This document shows positions 51,362-59,848 of a stretch of DNA of 64,000 nucleotides, piece by piece (position 1 is the stretch's first letter; each line of letters begins with the position of its first letter). Under the pieces are notes generated by a model. That model did no database searches. It worked only from the letters and a program-made list of their open reading frames with translations, and was not told the origin of the DNA. Both the position numbers and the translations under genes were made by a program. Origin of the DNA: Streptomyces eurythermus (GTDB taxonomy: Bacteria > Actinomycetota > Actinomycetes > Streptomycetales > Streptomycetaceae). The DNA is taken from NCBI RefSeq assembly GCF_014649115.1, contig NZ_BMSK01000003.1:124001-188000 (forward strand), read 5' to 3'.

Positions 51362-52813
51362 ATGTCCACCTCGGCACCTGCCAAGGTCCCCACCCCCGAG
51401 AGGCCGGGTGGCGCTCCCGCCTTCGGCTTCCTCGACCGCTACTTCAAGATCTCCGAGCGCGGCAGCTCCGTCGCCCGTGAGGTCCGGGGCGGTCTCGCCA
51501 CCTTCTTCGCGATGGCGTACATCATCGTGCTGAACCCGATCATCCTCGGCAGCGCGAAGGACATGTACGGTCACCAGCTGGACAACGGCCAGCTGGTGAC
51601 GGCCACGACGCTGTCGGCCGCGTTCACCACGCTGCTGATGGGCGTCATCGGCAACGTGCCGATCGCGCTCGCCGCCGGCCTCGGCGTGAACTCGGTCGTC
51701 GCGCTCCAGCTCGCCCCGCGCATGTCCTGGCCGGACGCCATGGGCATGGTCGTGCTGGCCGGTTTCGTGGTCATGCTGCTGGTCGCCACGGGCCTGCGCG
51801 AGCGGGTGATGAACGCCGTGCCGTTCGGCCTGCGCAAGGCGATCTCGATCGGTATCGGCCTGTTCATCATGCTGATCGGCCTGGTCGACTCCGGCTTCGT
51901 CACCCGGATGCCGGACGCCGCCCAGACCACCGTCCCGCTCCAGCTGGGCGTCGGCGGCCACCTCACCGGCTGGCCGGTGCTGGTCTTCGTCCTCGGCGCG
52001 CTGCTCACCTTCGCGCTGATCGTCCGCAAGGTGCCGGGCGCGATCCTGCTCTCCATCGTCGGCATGACCGTCGTCGCGATGATCATCAACGCGGTGGCCA
52101 CCGTCCCGTCCTGGGGTCTGACCGTCCCGAAGTGGCCGGGCAACCCGGTCTCCACCCCCGACCTCGGCCTGCTCGGCCAGGTCAGCCTGTTCGGCGGTTT
52201 CCACAAGGTCGGCATCCTGACCGGCATCCTCTTCGTCTTCACGGTCCTGCTGTCGTGCTTCTTCGACGCGATGGGCACGATCATGGGCATCAGTGACGAG
52301 GCCAAGCTGACCGACGCCCAGGGCTACATGCCGGGCATCAACAAGGTCCTCTTCGTGGACGGCCTCGCGGTCGCGGCCGGCGGTGCCAGCTCCGCCTCGG
52401 CCACCACCGCCTTCGTGGAGTCCACGGCGGGCGTCGGCGAGGGCGCGCGCACCGGCCTCGCGAACGTCGTCACGGGCGGCCTCTTCGCCGTCGCGCTGTT
52501 CCTCACGCCGATCGCCACGATGGTCCCGTCCCAGGCGGCCACCCCGGCGCTGCTCGCGGTGGGCTTCCTGATCCTGTCGAACTCCATCAAGGAGATCGAC
52601 TGGGCCGACTACACCATCGCCATGCCGGCCTTCGTGACGATGCTGATGATGCCGTTCACCTACTCGATCACCAACGGCATCGGCATGGGCTTCATCGCCT
52701 TCACGGTGCTGCGCCTGGCCGCCGGGCGGGCCCGGGAGATCCCGTCGGCGATGTACGTCGTCTCGGCCGTCTTCGCCTTCTACTACCTGATGCCGGCCCT
52801 GGGGCTCACGTGA
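51362..52813 (+). CDS. NCS2 purine permease, AzgA family
   Basis: 483 residues, about fourteen membrane segments. FLDRYFKISERGSSVAREVRGGLATFFAMAYIIVLNPIIL, ALAAGLGVNSVVALQLAPRMSW, ISIGIGLFIMLIGLVDSGFV and VDGLAVAAGGASSASATTAFVESTAGVGEGARTGLANVVTG (substrate-binding helix region) identify the AzgA group of adenine/guanine/hypoxanthine:proton symporters. ATG at 51362 with GAGG six bases upstream; an in-frame ATG at 51350 is less well placed. Preceded by a structured leader and followed by a strong terminator. Confidence 0.9.
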   Translation: MSTSAPAKVPTPERPGGAPAFGFLDRYFKISERGSSVAREVRGGLATFFAMAYIIVLNPIILGSAKDMYGHQLDNGQLVTATTLSAAFTTLLMGVIGNVPIALAAGLGVNSVVALQLAPRMSWPDAMGMVVLAGFVVMLLVATGLRERVMNAVPFGLRKAISIGIGLFIMLIGLVDSGFVTRMPDAAQTTVPLQLGVGGHLTGWPVLVFVLGALLTFALIVRKVPGAILLSIVGMTVVAMIINAVATVPSWGLTVPKWPGNPVSTPDLGLLGQVSLFGGFHKVGILTGILFVFTVLLSCFFDAMGTIMGISDEAKLTDAQGYMPGINKVLFVDGLAVAAGGASSASATTAFVESTAGVGEGARTGLANVVTGGLFAVALFLTPIATMVPSQAATPALLAVGFLILSNSIKEIDWADYTIAMPAFVTMLMMPFTYSITNGIGMGFIAFTVLRLAAGRAREIPSAMYVVSAVFAFYYLMPALGLT

Positions 52814-52832
52814 CCCCGTAGAACCCCCTCCG

Positions 52833-52866
52833 AAGGAGCGCCCGGACCACGGTCCGGGCGCTCCTT
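52833..52866 (+). terminator. hairpin terminator after the purine permease gene
   Basis: AAGGAGCGCCCGGACC pairs with GGTCCGGGCGCTCCTT (about 15 pairs, tetraloop), followed by CCTTTTCC; 20 bp after the stop. Confidence 0.88.
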
Positions 52867-52934
52867 CCTTTTCCGCCGGGCGGTGGCGGAACCAGTGGTG
52901 GGCGTCACGGGCGGGACGGGCCCGCCCAAGTGGT

Positions 52935-52964
52935 CTTTAGTAAGAGTAATGAGTTACGCTAAAG
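52935..52964. promoter_or_regulatory. MarR-type operator candidate
   Basis: CTTTAG (52935-52940) and CTAAAG (52959-52964) are inverted ends of a 30-bp AT-rich dyad with an inner GTAATGAGTTAC (52946-52957). It ends three bases before the regulator start codon, so binding would block its own operon. Confidence 0.6.
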
Positions 52965-52967
52965 AAC

Positions 52968-53405
52968 ATGCCGGACCTTACCCATGGCGACGACGCTGCC
53001 GCCGTGAACGCTCTCCGCTCCGCCGTGATGCGGCTGTCCCGTCGGCTCAAGCACCAGCGGGTGGACGAGTCGCTGAGCCCCACCGAGATGTCGGTGCTCG
53101 GCACCCTCGCCCGCTGCGGCTCGGCCACCCCGGGCGAACTGGCCCGCAAGGAGCACGTCCAGCCGCCGTCGATGACCCGCATCGTCGCGCTGCTCGAAGC
53201 CAAGGGACTGGTCCGGCTGGAGCCGCACCCCGAGGACCGCCGCCAGAAGGTGGTCACCCAGACCGAACAGGCCGAGGCGATGCTCGAAGAGAGCCGCCGC
53301 AAGCGCAACGCCTTCCTGGCCGGCCTGGCCGAGGGCCTGGACGAGGACGAGTGGGCAGCCCTGCGCACCGCCGCCCCCGTGCTGGAGAAACTCGCACACC
53401 TGTAA
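52968..53405 (+). CDS. MarR family transcriptional regulator
   Basis: 145 residues. Winged helix: SPTEMSVLGTLARCGSATPGELARKEHVQPPSMTRIVALLEAKGLVRLEPHPEDRRQKVVTQTEQ, with the DRR wing loop, between two dimerisation helices. Homologues repress exporter genes and release DNA on binding small phenolic or drug-like ligands. It is followed 27 bp later by an MFS exporter gene in the same direction, and an AT-rich dyad covers its promoter. Confidence 0.9.
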   Translation: MPDLTHGDDAAAVNALRSAVMRLSRRLKHQRVDESLSPTEMSVLGTLARCGSATPGELARKEHVQPPSMTRIVALLEAKGLVRLEPHPEDRRQKVVTQTEQAEAMLEESRRKRNAFLAGLAEGLDEDEWAALRTAAPVLEKLAHL

Positions 53406-53432
53406 GCGCACCACCCGAGGAGGCGAACCCTT

Positions 53433-54782
53433 TTGAGTACGGGATCCGGAACACCTTCCGCCCCCGCACCGACCCCTACCACCCCCACGCCCGCTTCCGG
53501 CAAGTCCTCGATGTTCAGCTCGCTGAGGATCCGGAACTACCGCCTCTTCTTCGCCGGCCAGGTCGTCTCCAACACCGGCACCTGGATGCAGCGCATCGCC
53601 CAGGACTGGCTGGTCCTCAGCCTCACCGGCTCCTCGGCCGCCGTCGGCATCACCACGGCCCTGCAGTTCCTGCCGATGCTGCTGTTCGGCCTGTACGGCG
53701 GGGTCCTCGTGGACCGCCTGCCCAAACGGCCCACCCTGCTGGTCACCCAGACGGCGATGGCCGTCACCGGGCTCGCGCTCGCCGCGCTGACCCTCTCCGG
53801 ACAGGTCCAGGTCTGGCACGTCTACGTCGCCGCCTTCGCCGTCGGCCTCGCCACGGTGGTGGACAACCCGGCCCGCCAGTCCTTCGTCTCCGAGATGGTC
53901 GGCCCCGACCAGCTCCAGAACGCGGTCAGCCTGAACTCGGCGAACTTCCAGTCCGCCCGGCTCGTCGGCCCCGCCGTGGCCGGCCTGATGATCACCGGCG
54001 TGGGCACCGGCTGGGCGTTCCTCGCCAACGGTCTGTCCTTCGCCGCGCCCATCACCGGCCTGCTGCTGATGCGCGCCCGCGAACTGCACGTGGTCGAGCG
54101 CACGCCGCGCGGCAAGGGCCAGCTGCGCGAGGGCCTGCGCTACGTCGCCAAGCGGCCGGAGCTGATCTGGCCCATCGTCCTGGTCGGCTTCATCGGCACC
54201 TTCGGCTTCAACTTCCCGGTGTGGCTGACCGCCTACGCGGACGACGTCTTCCACGCGGGCGCCGGCGCCTACAGCCTCTTCAACACCCTGATGGCCGTCG
54301 GTTCCCTGGTCGGCGCCCTGCTGGCCGCCCGGCGCGGCACGGCCCGGCTGCGCGTGCTGATCGCCGCCGCGCTGGCCTTCGGCACGCTGGAGATCGTCGC
54401 CGCGGCCGCGCCGTCGTACTGGCTGTTCGCACTGCTCATGGTGCCGATCGGGGTGTTCGGCCTCACGGTGAACGTCACCGCGAACACGGCCGTGCAGATG
54501 GGCACCGACCCGGCCATGCGCGGCCGGGTGATGGCCCTGTTCATGATGGTGTTCATGGGCGGTACGCCGCTGGGCGCGCCGGTGGTCGGCTGGATCACCG
54601 ACACCTACGGCGCCCGGGCCGGCTTCGCCGCCGGCGGTGTGGTGTCGGTGCTCGCGGCCGGCGTCATCGGCTTGGTCCTGGCCCGCATCGGCGGCCTGCG
54701 GCTGGCGGTGGGCTGGCACCACGGCCACCCGAGCGTCCGCTTCGTCCCGCGCGAGCGGGAGCGGCTGGCCACGGCCGCGTAG
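53433..54782 (+). CDS. MFS exporter downstream of MarR
   Basis: 449 residues, TTG start with GAGGAGG upstream. A Pro/Thr-rich head (residues 1-25) leads into twelve helices. SSLRIRNYRLFFAGQVVSNTGTWMQRIAQDWLVLSLTGSSAAVGI and GLYGGVLVDRLPKRPTLLVTQ are typical of the DHA3/enterobactin-exporter-like group. VQMGTDPAMRGRVMALFMMVFMGGTPLGAPVVGWITDTYG is the second-half counterpart. Probably exports a toxic compound and is induced through the MarR protein encoded before it. Confidence 0.88.
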   Translation: MSTGSGTPSAPAPTPTTPTPASGKSSMFSSLRIRNYRLFFAGQVVSNTGTWMQRIAQDWLVLSLTGSSAAVGITTALQFLPMLLFGLYGGVLVDRLPKRPTLLVTQTAMAVTGLALAALTLSGQVQVWHVYVAAFAVGLATVVDNPARQSFVSEMVGPDQLQNAVSLNSANFQSARLVGPAVAGLMITGVGTGWAFLANGLSFAAPITGLLLMRARELHVVERTPRGKGQLREGLRYVAKRPELIWPIVLVGFIGTFGFNFPVWLTAYADDVFHAGAGAYSLFNTLMAVGSLVGALLAARRGTARLRVLIAAALAFGTLEIVAAAAPSYWLFALLMVPIGVFGLTVNVTANTAVQMGTDPAMRGRVMALFMMVFMGGTPLGAPVVGWITDTYGARAGFAAGGVVSVLAAGVIGLVLARIGGLRLAVGWHHGHPSVRFVPRERERLATAA

Positions 54783-54810
54783 CTCTCACGCGGGCACGAG
54801 GTTCCGCGGT

Positions 54811-54837
54811 CCCGGAGGGGCTAGTCGACCCTCCGGG
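54811..54837. terminator. bidirectional hairpin at the MFS/GNAT convergence
   Basis: CCCGGAGGG / CCCTCCGGG, 9-bp stem with 9-base loop, overlapping the stop codon of the minus-strand GNAT gene. Confidence 0.5.
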
Positions 54838-55342
54838 CCAGCACCTGTCCCGGCCAGGCGTCCGGGCCGTGGGCGTAGGCGTGCGTCGGGGTGAAGCCGT
54901 GGGACTCGTAGTAGGCCACCAGCTTGCGGTCGTCACCGGCGTAGCAGTCCACCCGCAGCAGGCCCACGCCCGCCCTCCTGGTCACCTCGGCGGCGTGCGC
55001 CAGCAGCGCGCCGCCCGCGCCCCGGCCCTTGAAGCGGCGGTCGGAGGCGAGCCAGTGGATGTACCGCTCGGGCTCGCCGGGGGCCGGCAGGTGCGACAGA
55101 TAGGCGCCGGGTCCGTCGGTGAGGGTGAGGGTGGCCGCCGGCTCCCCGTCGATCTCGGCGATGTACGTGGTGCCCTCGGCCATGGCCCGCTCGACGGCCT
55201 CGGCGGTCCTGGTCCCCGACAGCGGCTCGGTGCCCCACTGGCGGGTGCGGCCCTGTGAGACCAGCCACTCCACGCTGCTGTCGAGCATGCGGAGTATCGC
55301 GGGCAGATCGTCGGGGCCGCCTTCCCGGATGGTGATCGTCAT
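54821..55342 (-). CDS. GNAT family N-acetyltransferase
   Basis: 173 residues. MTITIREGGPDDLPAILRMLDSSVEWL, TYIAEIDGEPAATLTL, YIHWLASDRRFKGRGAGGALLAHAAEVTRRAGVGLLRVDCYAGDDRKLVAYYESHGFTPTH: the acetyl-CoA loop reads RRFKGRGAGG. Acceptor unknown. ATG at 55342; the longer open frame is antisense to thpR. It is divergent from thpR with 40 bp between the starts. Confidence 0.85.
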   Translation of the reverse strand: MTITIREGGPDDLPAILRMLDSSVEWLVSQGRTRQWGTEPLSGTRTAEAVERAMAEGTTYIAEIDGEPAATLTLTDGPGAYLSHLPAPGEPERYIHWLASDRRFKGRGAGGALLAHAAEVTRRAGVGLLRVDCYAGDDRKLVAYYESHGFTPTHAYAHGPDAWPGQVLARRVD

Positions 55343-55382
55343 CGCCCCATCATGCCCGTTCGGGTCTGGGATCGTGAGGGGC

Positions 55383-55955
55383 ATGAGACTCTTCGCCGCC
55401 GTACTGCCCCCGGAGCACATCGCGGACGAACTCGCCGTCGAGGTGGACCGGTTGCGGCAGCTGCCGGGGGCCGGCCGGCTGCGCTGGACGGGCCGCCCCG
55501 GCTGGCACTTCACGCTCGCCTTCTACGGTGAGGTCCCCGACGACGTCGTACCCGCCCTGGCGGACCGGCTGGCCCGTGCGGCCCGCCGGGCGGCGCCGTT
55601 CACCCTCGCCCTCGCCGGCGGCGGCCAGTTCGGCCAGGGCCGCGCGCTGTGGGTGGGCGCCCGGGGAGACGTGGCGCAGCTGCGGCTGCTGGCCGGGCGG
55701 GCGGAGGCGGCGGCGCGCAAGGAGGGGCTGCCGATGGGGGAACACCGGCCCTACAAGGCCCATCTCACGCTGGCCCGCAGCCGGCACGCGCTGGACGTAC
55801 GGCCGTACGTCGCCGCGCTCGCGGACTTCGCCGGCGGCAGCTGGGCCGTGGCCGACCTGGCGCTGATGCGCAGCCGTCTGCCGGCGTCCGGGGTGCCGGG
55901 GGAGCAGCCGCGGTACGAGGTGGTCGGGCGGTGGGCGCTGGGCGGGGGCGGTTAG
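55383..55955 (+). CDS. thpR: RNA 2',3'-cyclic phosphodiesterase
   Basis: 190 residues, 2H phosphoesterase. The two catalytic HxTx motifs are WHFTLAFYG (about residue 43) and KAHLTLAR (about residue 130). MRLFAAVLPPEHIADELAVEVDRLR is the usual start. The enzyme hydrolyses 2',3'-cyclic phosphodiester ends of RNA. It is followed 10 bp later by a 28-codon membrane peptide gene. Confidence 0.9.
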   Translation: MRLFAAVLPPEHIADELAVEVDRLRQLPGAGRLRWTGRPGWHFTLAFYGEVPDDVVPALADRLARAARRAAPFTLALAGGGQFGQGRALWVGARGDVAQLRLLAGRAEAAARKEGLPMGEHRPYKAHLTLARSRHALDVRPYVAALADFAGGSWAVADLALMRSRLPASGVPGEQPRYEVVGRWALGGGG

Positions 55956-55965
55956 TCTCGAATAC

Positions 55966-56052
55966 GTGGACCCGAAAACCCGGAACCGGATCATGGCCGG
56001 TGCGCTTGTGTTGATGTTCGTGGTGGTGGCTGTGGCGTCGGCCATGCGGTAG
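55966..56052 (+). CDS. 28-aa single-pass membrane peptide
   Basis: GTG start; the peptide reads VDPKTRNRIMAGALV then LMFVVVAVASAMR: a short charged head and one hydrophobic helix of about 17 residues. Codon third positions are G/C-rich and it starts 10 bp after thpR, suggesting translation from the same mRNA. I recall short proteins of this form in other Streptomyces but cannot prove it here. Too short for most gene finders. Confidence 0.5.
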   Translation: MDPKTRNRIMAGALVLMFVVVAVASAMR

Positions 56053-56339
56053 GAGTACGCCGACGGAAGCTGCGGGCCGTTCTTCGGCTGCGGGCCGGTT
56101 GTGGCTTGTCGCGCAGTTCCCCGCGGGCCCCTGCGGGGTGCCTTTGCCGGTGGGGGCTGTTCTTCGGGTGCGGGTTGTCTGTGGCTTGTCGCGCAGTTCC
56201 CCGCGCCCCTGACGGGGCGCCTTTGGTGGGCGTGGGGGGAGAGGGGCGGGGAACTGCGGGCCTGTTCTTCGGCTGCGGGGCGTTCGTGGCTGGGCGCGCA
56301 GTTCCCCGCGCCCCTTTCGGGGCGCTGGCCCCTCGGGGG
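56053..56339. repeat. three copies of the Streptomyces GCGCAGTTCCCCGCGCCCCT repeat in a convergent gap
   Basis: GGCTTGTCGCGCAGTTCCCCGCG-type units begin near 56100, 56178 and 56288, each ending in a hairpin of the type GCGCCCCTTTCGGGGCGC, with an inverted partial copy (GGGGCGGGGAACTGCGGGC) near 56244-56262. The last hairpin (GCGCCCC/GGGGCGC, 56307-56324) lies just after the aldo/keto reductase stop and may end its transcript. No gene is supported. Confidence 0.8.
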
Positions 56340-57335
56340 TTACCAGGCGAAGGCCTCCGGGGACGGGCCCGGGCCCGGGAAGATCTCGTCGAGGCCGGTC
56401 AGCAGGTCCTCGCTCAGTTCCAGTTCGACGGCGCGCAGGGCCGACTCCAGCTGTCCGGCGGTGCGCGGGCCGACGATCGGGCCGGTGACGCCGGGGCGGG
56501 TGAGCAGCCAGGCCAGGGCCACCTCGCCGGGCTCCAGTCCGTGCTTGTCGAGCAGGTCCTCGTAGGCCTGGATCCGCGCGCGGGCCGCCGGGTCCTTGAG
56601 GGTGTCTGCGGCCCGGCCGGAGGCACGGCGACCGCCCTGGACCTCCTTCTTGATGATCCCGCCGAGCAGACCGCCGTGCAGCGGCGACCACGGGATGACC
56701 CCGAGGCCGTAGTCCCGTGCGGCCGGGATGACCTCCATCTCGGCGCGCCGCTCGTACAGGTTGTACAGGCACTGCTCGCTGACCAGCCCGATGGTGCCGG
56801 CGCGGCGGGCGGCGGCCTCGTTGGCCTGGGCGATCTTGTAGCCGGGGAAGTTGCTGGATCCGACGTAGAGGATCTTGCCCTGCTGGACCAGGACGTCGAT
56901 CGCCTGCCAGATCTCCTCGAAGGGCGTGGCCCGGTCGATGTGGTGGAACTGGTAGAGGTCGATGTAGTCGGTCCGCAGCCGCTTCAGGCTGGCGTCCACC
57001 GCGCGCCGGATGTTCACCGCGGAGAGCTTGTCGTGGTTGGGCCACGCCGGCGCGCCGTCCGGGCCCATGTTGCCGTACACCTTGGTGGCGATGACGGTCT
57101 TCTCACGCCGGCCGCCGCCCTTGGCGAACCAGTTGCCGATGATGGACTCGGTCCGGCCCTTGTTCTCGCCCCAGCCGTACACGTTGGCGGTGTCGAAGAA
57201 GTTGATGCCCGCGTCCAGCGCCGCGTCCATGATCGCGTGGCTGTCGGCTTCGTCGGTCTGCGGACCGAAGTTCATCGTCCCGAGGACGAGCCGGCTGACC
57301 TTGAGTCCTGTGCGTCCGAGTTGCGTGTACTCCAT
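56340..57335 (-). CDS. aldo/keto reductase
   Basis: 331 residues, NADPH-dependent TIM barrel. MEYTQLGRTGLKVSRLVLGTMNFG, ALDAGINFFDTANVYGWGENKGRTESIIGNWF (catalytic Asp and Tyr), VIATKVYG (Lys), DYIDLYQFHHIDRATPFEEIWQAI (His), and the C-terminal VGPRTAGQLESALRAVELELSEDLL match the tyrosine-reductase/YajO-like AKR group. Substrate unknown. It lies 86 bp after the carboxymuconolactone-decarboxylase-family gene on the same strand. Confidence 0.9.
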   Translation of the reverse strand: MEYTQLGRTGLKVSRLVLGTMNFGPQTDEADSHAIMDAALDAGINFFDTANVYGWGENKGRTESIIGNWFAKGGGRREKTVIATKVYGNMGPDGAPAWPNHDKLSAVNIRRAVDASLKRLRTDYIDLYQFHHIDRATPFEEIWQAIDVLVQQGKILYVGSSNFPGYKIAQANEAAARRAGTIGLVSEQCLYNLYERRAEMEVIPAARDYGLGVIPWSPLHGGLLGGIIKKEVQGGRRASGRAADTLKDPAARARIQAYEDLLDKHGLEPGEVALAWLLTRPGVTGPIVGPRTAGQLESALRAVELELSEDLLTGLDEIFPGPGPSPEAFAW

Positions 57336-57421
57336 GGTCCACAAGCCAACGACTTGGAGTGCGCTCCAGGCAAGGCCCTGCCGTCGCGCGCGCCCGGCAC
57401 CGGGCGCGCGCGAGGAGCCGG

Positions 57422-57937
57422 TCAGTCCTGCGGCCGGGTGAACATGCCGGGTTCGTAGGAGCCGCCCTGGTGGTGCGCGATCACGCCGAGCCGGTTGGCC
57501 GCGTTGATCACGGCGACGAGGTAGACCAGCGCTGTGGTCTGCTCCTCGTCGTAGTGCTCGCGGACCTCCTGCCAGGTCGCGTCGGACACGCCCTGGTGGG
57601 CGTCGGCGAGCCGGGTGCCCTCCTCGGCGAGCGCCAGCGCGGCCCGCTCGGCCCCGGTGAACACGGTGGAGTGGCGCCAGGCGGCCACCAGGTGCAGCCG
57701 CGTCGCGGTCTCGCCGGCCGCCGTCGCCTCCTTGGTGTGCAGGTCGGTGCAGAAACCGCAGCCGTTGATCTGGCTGGCGCGCAGCATCACCAGCTCCTGG
57801 GTGCTCCGGGGCAGCGCCGACTGCGTGACGCCGAGGCCGAGGGCGGCGAACCGCTTGCCGAGCCCGGCGCCGAGGTCGTTCGCGGTCAGGTCGATACGGG
57901 GGGCCGTGGTCATGGTGTCGGTCGTGGTGCCGGTCAT
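57422..57937 (-). CDS. carboxymuconolactone decarboxylase/AhpD family protein
   Basis: 171 residues, all-alpha AhpD-like fold. The redox motif is INGCGFCTDLHTKEA (Cys-x2-Cys, then His three residues on), as in alkylhydroperoxidase-type members. ELVMLRAS precedes it, and LVYLVAVINAANRLGVIAHHQGG ends the domain. GAGGAC lies nine bases before the ATG at 57937; an internal ATG at 57913 is possible. Probably part of an oxidative-stress or thiol-redox function together with the aldo/keto reductase downstream. Confidence 0.86.
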   Translation of the reverse strand: MTGTTTDTMTTAPRIDLTANDLGAGLGKRFAALGLGVTQSALPRSTQELVMLRASQINGCGFCTDLHTKEATAAGETATRLHLVAAWRHSTVFTGAERAALALAEEGTRLADAHQGVSDATWQEVREHYDEEQTTALVYLVAVINAANRLGVIAHHQGGSYEPGMFTRPQD

Positions 57938-58163
57938 GGTGTGTCGTCCTCACGAGGGAGTGGGTGCCGCGCGGACGTGGGGCGCGGCGTCCTGTCGCCC
58001 ACGAGATGCCGGCCGGTCCGCCGGTGTGACAGGGCGGGGCGTGTGACCCGCGTCACCGGCCGGCCGGCCCGCTCGCCGGCGGATCCCCGCAGGCGGTCCA
58101 CTCCCGACGGATTGTCAGAGGCGTCCCCTACGCTGCGGAGCAGCATCACTCCTGGAGACCGAC

Positions 58164-59270
58164 ATGTCTGTTCGCGCCCGGCTCGTCGCCGACGTTCCCG
58201 CGCCACTGCCCCCGGCGGAGGCGGACCACCCCGAGCTGCTCGGCCTGCCGGGCCGCCGCCTGCTGGCCCAGCGCGGCGAGGACGCGCTGCTGGTCCAGCG
58301 GCTGGACGACGCCTTCGCCCCGGTGGGGGAGCCGGTGCGGGTGCCCGCGCCCTGGCCCCGGCGGCGCGGGACGTGGGCGGTGGCGCCGGACGCGAGCCTG
58401 GCCGTGTTCGCGGGCGTGCACGCCGTGCGCGCGGTGGAGCCGTCGGGACGGACCCGCTGGGAGGTCCGGCACGGCTGCTGGTACGGCGCCTGCCAGGAGT
58501 CGCACGGCTCGTACGAGGAGTACGGCGACCGCGCCGACCACCGGTACCCGGACGGCGGTTCCGCCGGGTTCTCGGCGGACGGCGCCTTCGTCTGGGCGCA
58601 CATACGCGGGCCGCTGGCGGCGGGCGAGCCGGACCCGGAGGCCGTGGACGAGTGGGTGCTGCTGGACGCCGCGGACGGGCGGCTGCTCGCCCGGGCCGAC
58701 GCCCGCGCCGCGGCGGCGGGCAGCTTCCATCTGCCGCATCCGTCCGACCCGGGCCAGATGGGGCTGAGCATCGGGGAGGGCCAGGACGGGGCGCCGCTGC
58801 GCTGGGGCCGCTGGGACGGGCGGGAGCTGACCGTCGCGTACGTGGAGGGGGACCTGGCGCTGGTGGGGGTGAGCCCGTCGGGGGAGCGGCTGCTGACCGT
58901 GACCCACGACCAGGACGTACTGGCCGTGCGCGACACCGGGGGCGCGGTGCTGGACGGTCTGGAGTGGGAGGCGGAGACGGCCGTACCCCGACATCCCGGG
59001 GCGGAGCCGGAGAACGACGAGGCGTTGCCCTACTGGGACTGGGAGGGGGGCTTCCTGGACGAGACGACGCTGCTCGGTTCGACCGTCGAGGGCGACGAGG
59101 AGTGGGGGGAGGGGCGGCACTGGCTCGTCGACACGGCGGGGGAGCGGACGCCGGTGGAGATCGTCTACCCGCTGCCGGTCGGCCACGGGGCGCCGACGGC
59201 TCTGGGCGGGGGGATGTGGGTCACGCAGGCGGAGTCGGGGGAGGGACTGTACGTCTGGCGCCGGGACTAG
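58164..59270 (+). CDS. hypothetical beta-propeller-like protein
   Basis: 368 residues, cytoplasmic (no signal peptide). Repeating strand pattern with Trp and Gly-Asp turns (GTWAVAPDASLAVFAGVHAVRAVEPSGRTRWEVRHG, GGSAGFSADGAFVWAHIRG, LALVGVSPSGERLLTVTHDQDVLAVRDTGG) resembles WD40-like propellers. An odd CWYGACQESHGSYEEYGD loop is present. I recognise no exact family. Its stop overlaps the Uma2 gene on the other strand by four bases. Confidence 0.75.
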   Translation: MSVRARLVADVPAPLPPAEADHPELLGLPGRRLLAQRGEDALLVQRLDDAFAPVGEPVRVPAPWPRRRGTWAVAPDASLAVFAGVHAVRAVEPSGRTRWEVRHGCWYGACQESHGSYEEYGDRADHRYPDGGSAGFSADGAFVWAHIRGPLAAGEPDPEAVDEWVLLDAADGRLLARADARAAAAGSFHLPHPSDPGQMGLSIGEGQDGAPLRWGRWDGRELTVAYVEGDLALVGVSPSGERLLTVTHDQDVLAVRDTGGAVLDGLEWEAETAVPRHPGAEPENDEALPYWDWEGGFLDETTLLGSTVEGDEEWGEGRHWLVDTAGERTPVEIVYPLPVGHGAPTALGGGMWVTQAESGEGLYVWRRD

Positions 59271-59848
59271 TCGCGGGGGAAGCCGTCGGTCTTCAGGACG
59301 AGGTCGATCACGGTGCCGGTCAGGTCGATGTCCTCGCCGAAGGCGATCTTCGTCCGCGTGATGTAGTCGCCTTCCTTGGGCTGCGTGTAGACGTAGCACA
59401 TGCCCTTGTAGGGGTCGGCGATCAGGTACAGGGGGACTTCGGCGGCGGCGTAGGCGGCCTTCTTCGGGCCGTAGTCGTTCGCCGCGGTGCCCTTGGAGAT
59501 GACCTCGGCGACGAATTCGACGTCCTGGTGCTGCCAGCGGCCCTTCGCGTTCAGGGTCGCGCCTTCCCTGACGATCGTCACATCGGAGGCGAAACCGTTG
59601 AGGCGGCCCGGGTAGTCGATCCGTACGTCGGACTTCAACCGCCCTCGCGGGAACTTGGCGGTCAGTTGCAGGATGATGTCCAGGGTGATGTCCCAATGGG
59701 TGTCCCGCTGCGGCGACATGTAGACGCTCCCCTCGACGATCTCGACCTTGAATCCCTCGGGGGTGGGCTCAAGCCGGTCGAACATCTCGTCGAGCATGCT
59801 CTCGTTGTCGCGCTCGGCCATCGAGATCCTGTCTTCGAGGACGGTCAC
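59267..59848 (-). CDS. Uma2 family endonuclease-like protein
   Basis: 193 residues, GTG start six bases after GAGGAG. PD-(D/E)xK fold of the Uma2/DUF820 family: YVEIVEG-type strand (FKVEIVEGSVYMSP), ASDVTIVRE (catalytic Asp), VEFVAEVISKGTAANDYGPKKAAYAAAEVPLYLIADPYKG (Glu-x-Lys region). Streptomyces carry many copies, usually isolated; the biological role is not clear. Confidence 0.85.
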   Translation of the reverse strand: MTVLEDRISMAERDNESMLDEMFDRLEPTPEGFKVEIVEGSVYMSPQRDTHWDITLDIILQLTAKFPRGRLKSDVRIDYPGRLNGFASDVTIVREGATLNAKGRWQHQDVEFVAEVISKGTAANDYGPKKAAYAAAEVPLYLIADPYKGMCYVYTQPKEGDYITRTKIAFGEDIDLTGTVIDLVLKTDGFPRD

